Origin: Pleurostoma richardsiae
Lineage: Eukaryota > Ascomycota > Sordariomycetes > Calosphaeriales > Pleurostomataceae
Assembly (NCBI GenBank): GCA_030052745.1
Contig: JANBVO010000004.1
Location: 186,001-250,000 of the forward strand
Reading direction: 5' to 3'
DNA: 64,000 bases
In this document: in pieces, positions 56,537 to 64,000 of the stretch
Position numbering within the stretch: position 1 is the stretch's first letter
Layout of the letters: every line of letters starts with the position of its first letter
The notes under the pieces: model-generated
Seen by the model: the letters and a program-made list of their open reading frames with translations, nothing else
Databases searched by the model: none
What the model was told of the DNA's origin: nothing
Position numbers and translations under genes: made by a program

Positions 56537-57275
56537 ATTGGATGGCTACCTCGTCGAGCTCTCTGGCGTTGCTTGGCCGCCCACGGTTGCGTAGATGAAG
56601 GATCGACCAAGAAGCCTCTGTGGTGTATCCCAACTTGTATGGGATTCAGCTAGGCGGCGGAGCAACGCGGGCGAGAGCCGGCAAGCATTGTCGGGATGAA
56701 GAGCCTCCAAGCTCCAGGTACCGAATCTTACCCCAGCATCCCCACCATCTCTGGGGTAAGATGCCTCGGTTCAGCCCTGCCTGAGCCCCGCACCGTTGTT
56801 GTCGTCCATGAATACTGTACTCCGCGCTCCGTACTCCGTAAACAGATGACATAAGTGAAGTTTAGGAGACTCTCCGTTATGCGGAGTCCTCAAGGGAGTC
56901 GAGGTTTCGCATATCGTCGGCTGAGACTCACCGACAACGTCTCTTCACATCCACAACAGCGCCGATACGGAGATGTCTAGTCAGAGTGGAAACATACTAC
57001 GGAGTAGACATGCGAAGAACCCACTGCTCAAAGGGTTGGTTCTCAGATTTTGCCCATGGCAACTTAGTCATGACGTTCACTAATCCTCTAAACGGCGCAA
57101 TTGCGCAAGTCGGGCGGTGGGGCTTCAGGATGAACCGTTCGGGTTTCCTGATATTTCTTTCGACTTTTGTACGATGAGAACTCATGCGATTGAGTTCAAG
57201 AGACTTCTCACTTTCTTCTGTCGCCTCGTCCCCGTTGGCTCCTTGCTCTCTGTGCACAACCCCAATATATGAGAG
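56537..57275. promoter_or_regulatory. Divergent promoter of the eci gene and the MFS transporter gene
   Basis: 739 bp. It contains TACTCCGTA at 56832-56840, TACGGAGTA at 56998-57006, and several partial CTCCG/CGGAG copies between, so it is the densest site for this word in the window. Confidence 0.5.
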
Positions 57276-58779
57276 ATGGCAGAAACGTCGACGATAGAGC
57301 TCGTCGGCCTGCCGGGCTCCTCACCCGACACCGGAAACGACAGCTCCCCTGAGGTCGAGCAGCAGGAGGCGGGAGGCGGTGGGCTTGGACAGGAGTTCTC
57401 TCTGCCGCCAGTCGACCGCGGAAAGGATGCCTATTTGTTCCTCCTTGCCTGCTTCATGATGGAGGCTCTTGTATGGGGTACGTTACCAGGTCTCTCGCCC
57501 GCAGTGTTGTCCATTATGCTCATTCTCTCTTCAGGCTTTCCATTCTCCTTCGGTGTCTTCCAGGACTACTACAGCAACCATCCGCCCTTTGCTGGCTCGT
57601 CCAACATCGCCGTAATCGGCACCTGCGCTATGGTACCAAGTCATCACCATCTCCAAGTCCTGGCTTCTCTCTGACAAAGAGACATAGGGAATCATGTATC
57701 TCGACGGTACACTCGTCCTCGCTATCATCCGCAAGTATCCGCGTCGGGCTCGCTGGGCCCCCTTCGTCGGGCTCTTCATCATGTGCCTTGCCCTAGCCAT
57801 GAGCTCTTTCTCGACCACGGTGAACCACCTCATCGTCACCCAGGGCGTCTTCTACGCCGTCGGAGGCTCTATTGCCTACATGCCTACCATTCTGTACATG
57901 GACGAGTGGTACGTCAAGCGCAAGGGTCTGGCGTACGGCATCATGTGGTCGGGCACCGGCCTCGCGGGCGTCGTGCTGCCCCTGCTCCTCCAGTACTTCC
58001 TGAACACCTACGGCTACCGCACCACCCTCCGCATATGGGCCTGCACCTTGTTCGTGGCCACCATGCCCCTGGCGTACTTCATCAAGCCGCGGCTGCCCAT
58101 CTCCGCTGCCACGCACGCCAAGCCGTTCAGCCTGCGCTTCGCGCTGTCCCGCGCCTTTCTGCTGTACCAGACCGCCAACATCGTCGAGGCCGTCGGCTAC
58201 TTCCTGCCGACCATCTACCTGCCCTCGTACGCGCGAGACACCCTGGGCGCCGGGTCCTTTACCTCGGCGCTGACCATCCTGCTCAACAACGTCGCCTCCG
58301 TCTTCGGCTGCGTGGCCATGGGTTGGCTCATCGACCGGCTGCACGTCACCACCTGCATCATGGTGTCCACGGTGGGGGCCGTGGCGGGGGCGTTCCTGCT
58401 CTGGGGCTTCGCCAGCAGCCTCCCCGTGCTGTACGCCTTCTGCGTCGTGTACGGGCTCTTCGCGGGCGCCTTCACCAGCTCGTGGCCGGGCGTCATGAAG
58501 GAGCTGGCCGGGCGGGGCGCCGCCGCCGAGCACGACGACGACGACGACGAGCGCCGCAGGACGGACCCGGGCCTGGTCTTCGCGATGCTGGCCATGGGCC
58601 GGGGGGTGGGCAACGTCGCGTCCGGCCCGCTCAGCGAGGTGCTGGTCAAGGACCTGCCGTGGCGGGGCGAGGCGGCGGCCGGTTACGGCAGCGGGTATGG
58701 GTCGCTGATCGTCTTCACGGGCGTGACGGCGCTCGTTGGGGGTGCGAGCTTCCTGTGGAGGAGGGTCGGCTGGCTTTGA
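57276..58779 (+). CDS. MFS transporter, monocarboxylate-porter-like
   Basis: Three exons: 57276-57477, 57535-57632 and 57688-58779, giving 463 residues. A cytosolic N-terminus of about 50 polar residues precedes the first helix (YLFLLACFMMEALVWGFPFS), whose end is made by the first splice. About twelve hydrophobic segments can be traced, with a central loop (FIKPRLPISAATHAKPF). The C-terminal loop contains an acidic EHDDDDDERRR run before the last helices. Features such as GGSIAYMPTILYMDEWYVKRKGLA, with its R/K-rich loop, match the fungal MCT-like (SLC16-like) MFS subfamily. The substrate is unknown. Family members carry monocarboxylates or riboflavin-type solutes. No metabolic cluster surrounds it. 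It is convergent with the PQ-loop gene. Confidence 0.88.
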
Positions 58780-59099
58780 GGGCGTAGTGTGATAGATACG
58801 CGGATGATTTTAGATCCAGTCTTATAAGGTCGGTGGATAGCGCTTGAGGAAGTCTCGCTAGTATATAGACATATAATATACAAACGGAGGCATTGAATAT
58901 GCTCCTGAATATACATGTCCAAATATCAATTCCATATCCCATCATTCCTTTTTTCGAGTCCATGCTGATACCGAAACTCAGCTGATGCAACCCCCCTTTT
59001 CCGTACCTGATACACGCAAAATCCCCAATCGTAGCTGAACACCGTCCTGCGTAGCGGAAGAACGATCCGCGTCTATACCGATCACTGGTGAGACACGCC
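58780..59099. other. Convergent 3' region between MFS and PQ-loop genes
   Basis: 320 bp with both gene ends. No other feature seen. Confidence 0.5.
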
Positions 59100-60450
59100 C
59101 TACCCCGTGTACGTCGACAGGTTTCGCTGCAGCAAAGGCCGCGGGTCATGCCGATCATCATGGTCATCCTCTTCACCTTCCTCCTCCTCCTCCTCCAGGA
59201 AATCTTCCTCGTCGTCCTCCGCCTGGGTCTTGTTATACATGAAGAACTGCACGAAGATGCCCATGTCCAGCAGCAGCGTTCCCAGGCTCCCCGCCAGCCA
59301 CGACGAGTTCACGAGGATGTACCTCCCGTACTCGCGCGCCGCCTGGCCCGGCTCGCAGCCCCCCGCGTCGTCCCTCCGGCACCGCGGCTCGAAGGCGAAG
59401 ATGGACAGCACGTAGGTCAGGTTACCGAGGCAGGCGAACAGGAAGAAGAGCATGGACACGCCCTCGGTCGACTTGCGCCGCCAGTTGAGCAGCAGCTGCG
59501 GCACCCGCGAGCCCAGGTACAGCGCCGCGCAGAGGTACCCGAAGATCTGGCCCCACAGGTCGAAGACGATGTCGCCGCCCCCGCCGTCCGCCGGCTCCTC
59601 CTGCGGGTCGTGCTCGTGCCCGGCGGGCGTGCCGTAGTAGGACCGGCTGAGGAACCAGCCCAGCACGCCGGCGCCGACGACCATGAGCACGGACAGGGTG
59701 TTGAAGGCGACGACCTGGAGGCGCGTGGACGGCGGCGGCGGCGGGAGGGGTGGCTCCTCGGCGAGGAGGGGCACGGCGGGCGACAGGTGCTCCAGGTGGT
59801 CGGACCACGAGCCGCGGCGCTCCGGGGGTGGGTTTAGCAGGAGGCTGGTGCGCTCGTCGGGGGGGCCGGCTGCCATGCGCTGTTGCTGTTGCTGTTGTTG
59901 TTGCCGCTGCTGCTGCTGTCGCGAAGCGGGCTTCGGTGGCGCGGAGGGGGGGATGACCTCGTCGCGAAAGGTGAAGCCGCGGTAATAGAAGCATTGCGCG
60001 AGGAGTACGACGTCGGCGATGGTGTAGTACACGGCAAGGATGATCTGCAGCGAGCAGGGAGAACATAAGTCAGCCTTCGCAGTCGTTTGGGAGAAAGTTC
60101 ATAAGTGTGGAATATTCAAGCAGTAGAGACAGACCATTGTCGGCAGCACCCCCTGGAGTACAGCGCCCAAAATATTGAAGACATCGCCGAGGAGCCAGAC
60201 GATGATGAAGTGGAGTGACAGCCCGTCGGCGCTGCCGCGCCGGAAGTTCTCGATGATCTGCGGGGAGAAGACGACGACCCAGCAGGCGATGGAGATGGAA
60301 CTGTGACAAGACAAACAAGGATCAGTTCTATGTATTCTCTGGCGAACTGCTTGGGGAGGCAGGAGGCCTGAAGTTTCTTCTTTGTCCTTACCCGGCAATT
60401 CCAGAGATGGCCTCGACATCGAGATTGAGGGGCTCAGTTGGCGGCGCCAT
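59100..60450 (-). CDS. PQ-loop vacuolar/lysosomal amino-acid transporter (Ypq/SLC66A1 type)
   Basis: Three exons: 60450-60392, 60300-60135 and 60044-59100, giving 389 residues. It has two PQ-loop repeats: Pro33-Gln34 (VVVFSPQIIENF) and Pro257-Gln258 (GSRVPQLLLNWRRKSTEGVS). The start NLDVEAISGIAGSISIACW is that of yeast Ypq1-3 and human PQLC2, exporters of basic amino acids from the vacuole. A long insert between repeats is rich in Gln and Pro. It contains ERTSLL at 139-144, an acidic dileucine of the type read by AP-3 for vacuole sorting. The tail is a long acidic run ending RNLSTYTG. The second intron has a poor donor (GTCTGT), but its frame and the joined motif LPTMIILAVYYT support it. A second ATG 18 bases upstream is possible. 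Confidence 0.9.
59881..59925. repeat. CTG/TTG tract encoding Gln-rich insert
   Basis: Interrupted CTG and TTG triplets on the plus strand encode the Gln run of the PQ-loop transporter. Codon mixing suggests selection for the peptide more than recent expansion. Confidence 0.7.
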
Positions 60451-62340
60451 TTTCAACAGTCCCTGCATTCCGACGGAACGGAGAGTTGTTCTCGGACCGG
60501 AACGAACCTGAATGGGTCTAGATCTGCCGACCGTCCAGAGGAGACCCAGTGAGCGCCTCTGGTCGACTGACAGGAGATTCAGTCGAGGTGATTGAGAGTG
60601 CCGGCTGGACGGAGAAGGGTGATGCGGGTGGAAAAGGCTGTCATCGGGAAGTTGGAAGATTTTCACGTCATGCCGATGCATGATTCATTGCGCTGGGCCT
60701 CGCTAGGCCGATCCCGGCACAGCGAGCTCCACCTGCTGAGACCCTGGAATCCGGGGTAATTGTGGGGAGTGTTCCAGCATGGCCGTTATCACCATTGTCT
60801 GAGGGCAAACAGGCTGCTGAAGACTGGCGGGTCTGTAGATGTCTCGTTTTTGTTTGACCTGGTTCACTTTGGCAATGCCCGAGGGATGTTAACAGTGTTA
60901 TCACTATTGACTGCAAGGCGGAAGAGCAGCAGACAGGAATAGCCGGGGAAATCAGGATTCCGTATCGGACCTTCACATACTGGATCGTGAGAAGGGAAGT
61001 TCTGATATAAAAATGGACTCTGAACTGAGTATCATGTCTAGATAGTTGGGGGTGAGTTGCGAATACAGAGAATAAGATATCTCGAACAGAAAGTTGAGGA
61101 TCCAGTCCAATTCTTTGAGCCATCTCGTGGTGGGAGCCACGGAACCATTCTACGTCCATACCCGTGGTTTCTATTGCTGATGGCTTTACTGCAAAGGTGT
61201 TCTAGAGCTTGATATCTAAATTTATCTTGAGAGCGACTCATATGTCCTAACGGGGACATATAGGGCTCTTCCCTTTGGGCCTACCCCGACATCTGCGCTT
61301 CTTAGAGGCCGGTTTATCGAGCTCCTGAGACAATCTGAGGACGTTGACATATATAGGCAGCATCACAAAAGATGGCTATCTCTTTATCAGTGCCGACTCG
61401 CTTGATATGGCGACGTGCCAGCCTGGCAACGTCCAAATCTATATTGATATTCCTCAGGTTAGGGTTAGGGTTGGTTCACTGCTGGGGTTTCAAGGCTGGG
61501 CCATTGAGAAGATGCGATATTTCGGGCTAGCCAGTTGGCGGACGAGCTGTGAAGGATCCAGAAGTCTGGGCAATGGTGCAGTGCTCCTCCCATTTCAGCA
61601 TTTGTAGTGAGGTTACATGACCCGGATGAGTGGCTGGACGGCCTACCTATTCCTGTCTTGCAGGTTGAGAGCTAGCCAAGCAGCAGATATGCAGCCGTGT
61701 GGAGAGGAAAATATCTCAGGCCAATGGCGGGCGGAGGAGCTGCAGCCCATCAGAACTGAAAAGCGATCCTTCGGCCGGACATTCTCGGGCGTTGTGTGCT
61801 ACCCGTGGGGCGGAGCAATTCCTTCTAGAGAGCAAGGGCTATATGGGACGGACAACAAACGCAGCACCATTCTATTTTGGTGGTATTTTGATGCTATTCC
61901 CGCTTGTTTCCTAAGCGGGGGGGGACAATACAGCCAGGAATGTCCTTGTACTGCGTTCTTCCAGATGCCACGAGTCTGGCCCAAGCCTCATAGAAGCAAC
62001 CTTCTCCGGCGCATGTCCCACGCGGGACACTCCATCGCGTTCCTAATCATGGATCGCGACCTCCTAAGATCCGGGACAACTCAGATCCCGTCCTGTCAGG
62101 TAGGTAAGGCAGCGTTCGCACAATTATGGCTGCGATGTCTATAAGAGAGACCGGCTGGCACGCAACGCAGTGATGCCGTTCCATCTCATCATCACCAGCA
62201 AAAGGTCGGGCAATTTCCTAGGTTTCCTTTGTCTTTTCAGGGTTTCCTCTTTCCTTAATCTCCTTTCCTTGGTGTTTCCTCTCTGGTCTTATTATTCCGG
62301 TCGGGTTTTCCTTACTATTTCCTTGCCTTCCTTCCTGACG
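60451..62340. other. Intergenic region with a telomere-like motif
   Basis: About 1.9 kb between the PQ-loop and cupin starts, with both promoters. No gene supported. GGTTAGGGTTAGGGTTGG lies at 61457-61474. Confidence 0.5.
61457..61474 (+). repeat. Interstitial TTAGGG-like motif
   Basis: Two perfect TTAGGG units flanked by partial ones (GGTTAGGGTTAGGGTTGG). This is the fungal telomere repeat, but far too short to mark an end. Confidence 0.8.
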
Positions 62341-63240
62341 ATGGCGGCGAGATTCCTGAATGTGCTCTTCCTGGCGAGCTTGGCAGTTGCCGCTCCAGCT
62401 GTGAGGAGAGCAAACACCACGGCAGCGGTAGATCAGGCCCTTCCGCAAGTCATTAAGGCGAATCCTCGGGGTAACGATGCGGCCCTCATCCAGTCCCTCC
62501 TATTGGCACCGACGCAAAAGGAACGGATCAATCTGTTGAACCAGCCCGGAGACACTATCTTCGACTTCACCAATCCTCCTGCGGGCGCCACATCCACTGG
62601 TAAAGGTGAGTAAACTCATCGACAGCTTTCGATCTGCGAATCTAACACAGTTGCCAGGAGGAAACCTCGTCTCTGCCAACGCAGAGTCGTTCCCTGCTCT
62701 CATCGGCAATGGGGCCGCGATGTCCGTGGCCTTTCTGGGCCCATGTGGCCTCAACTCGCCGCACGTGCACAACCGGGCAACAGAGCTGAACATTCCCGTC
62801 AAGGGGCGCCTCGTGACCTCCTTCTTCGAGGAGAACGGTGTGACGGCCCGCCAGGACCTGCTCAACACCTACTCAATGGCTGTCTTCCCCCAGGGGTCAG
62901 TTTCCGCCACTTCAGATGACATATTTCCGGCGTCAGGGCTAACAGCATCTGCAGCGCGATTCACTCGGAATATAACCCGGACTGTGAAGACGCCGTGTTC
63001 GTCGCGGGGTTCAACAACCCCGATCCCGGCGTGGAACAGGTTGCACAGGCTTTTTTCAATCTGCGCTCCGACATCATCCAGGCGTCACTAGACGGGGTGA
63101 GCATGCTCAATGGAGAGGACATCGACAGTTTCAAGGATATACTGCCTGCCAATATCGTCCAAGGCGTTGAAACTTGCTTAGCCAAGTGTGGAATCTCGAA
63201 GAAGGCGAAGAGAGACCTGGCTGAGGTCCTCTCTGCCTGA
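62341..63240 (+). CDS. Secreted spherulin/germin-like cupin
   Basis: Three exons: 62341-62605, 62658-62895 and 62955-63240, giving 262 residues. A signal peptide (MAARFLNVLFLASLAVAAPA) is followed by a basic pair, a possible propeptide end. Both cupin motifs are complete. Motif 1 has His124, His126, Glu131 and Gly138 (SPHVHNRATELNIPVKG). Motif 2 has Pro166-x-Gly168, His171 and Asn175 (FPQGAIHSEYN). The third exon acceptor was chosen at 62954 because only this choice rebuilds motif 2; a nearer AG would insert three extra residues. Such residues bind a metal in germins and spherulins, where activities are oxalate oxidase, superoxide dismutase or structural. The activity here is not known. Fungal members are secreted and often stress- or host-linked. 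Confidence 0.9.
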
Positions 63241-64000
63241 TCTATGTTGATAACCTAGGGAGGCAATGGTCCTTAGAGGGTAAGGTTAAGTGAGATATTG
63301 GGCAGCTGCATTGTACTGGCGTTAGTTGGTTTTAATCAAGCGGTATCTCAACATAGACAAATAGACCATTGCGCAACGACAACCCCTAAGGGTCGATAAC
63401 AGGTGCGATGCCATGCATTCTTAGGAGGTCAATCACTCCCAAGGACCTCCCTGCTGGGAGACGACAGGCACACGCAGGCGAAATGATTTCCCCCCAATCC
63501 CGCCTCTGGGCGAGTGTGCATTAACCCCGAGCGACGTCCATTAGTGCCGCCAGAGTATCTCAGGCCAGCGACTAGCACGCTCTGTATTTAATAATCAGTA
63601 GTAGGCCACTCGGCTGGACTCAGTAATTACTCAGCAAGCGGACGGTGCCGACACTCGCTGCTACCCCACTGTCGCGATGATGAAATAGCGACTTTGGCCC
63701 GACGCAACGAGCGACTTCGCTTTCCGCCGCGCCCTCTCTTAGACTGCTTCAACCTCCGCTAACTCGCTCTGGCCAAGGCCTTGACTGCGCTTCTCAAGCC
63801 GCGGGCAGACTTTCTGTAGTTTCTGGAAGATCCCATCTCACCGGGTGAGCTTGCAACGGGAGTAGGACTGAGTGAGCTTTTGCGGGGTGAAGCAGGAACA
63901 TGGGGTCAATACCAGATCTGCCAGTTTTGGAAGAAGACGACTCAATGCTGTCCCGGAAGTTCGGCCGCGAAGTTGCCAACTATTTCTCGGGAAGCCCGTT
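63241..64000. other. 3' flank of the cupin gene, no supported gene
   Basis: The last 760 bp contain only short frames without motifs. A gene could begin beyond the window edge. Confidence 0.45.

Overview
The window is nuclear DNA of a filamentous ascomycete (Pezizomycotina), most likely a Sordariomycete. The evidence is short introns of about 50-110 nt with GTAAGT-like donors, CTAAC-type branch points and CAG/TAG acceptors, GC-rich third codon positions, and genes typical of this group: a GNA-1 type G-alpha subunit, a DUF3716 protein, a GH64 protein, a fungal C2H2 plus fungal-trans regulator, and GPI-anchored wall proteins. No rRNA, tRNA, CRISPR array or intact mobile element could be supported. 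Exon models below were built by hand: every junction has GT..AG ends, every model keeps frame from ATG to stop, and most were tested against family motifs that cross the junctions.

Layout. 0-5.5 kb (minus strand): a Ser/Thr-rich GPI-type surface protein and a GH64 beta-1,3-glucanase-like protein with a C-terminal membrane segment. 8.1-13.2 kb: seven-exon URB2/NPA2 (pre-60S assembly), divergent from a tiny two-exon MIC10 (MICOS cristae junctions). 13.6-16.1 kb: an unknown single-pass membrane protein and a DUF1771-Smr protein ending in a CaaX box. 20-21.3 kb: a four-exon G-alpha subunit behind an ATG-free leader of about 820 nt. 23-24.4 kb: a DUF3716 protein with AT-hook-like motifs. 24.9-27.3 kb: CDC123 (eIF2 assembly), divergent from CWC21 (spliceosome). 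30.7-34.6 kb: a Cdc25-type Ras exchange factor (SH3, WW-like, RasGEF-N, RasGEF).

34.6-43.2 kb is gene-poor and holds short palindromes, hairpins and repeats. 43.2-45.8 kb: a two-finger C2H2 regulator with a uORF. 47.2-48.4 kb: a GH16 GPI-type glycosidase. 48.8-56.5 kb is a dense housekeeping block: 3-ketodihydrosphingosine reductase (TSC10) divergent from SAS10/UTP3, then COG1, then a convergent peroxisomal enoyl-CoA isomerase/hydratase with a PTS1. 57.3-60.5 kb: an MFS monocarboxylate-type transporter convergent with a PQ-loop vacuolar amino-acid transporter. 62.3-63.2 kb: a secreted spherulin/germin-like cupin.

The genes do not form one pathway or a secondary-metabolite cluster. Loose themes are ribosome and translation assembly (URB2, SAS10, CDC123), G-alpha and Ras nutrient signalling, wall or surface glycosidases (GPI protein, GH64, GH16), and endomembrane lipid and vesicle functions (TSC10, COG1, PQ-loop). 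I found no convincing new multi-gene system. The best leads are the CaaX-bearing Smr protein, the leaderless tail-anchored GH64, the ATG-free G-alpha leader, an in-frame alternative acceptor in CWC21, and an intergenic nonamer (TACGGAGTA) present at least eight times.
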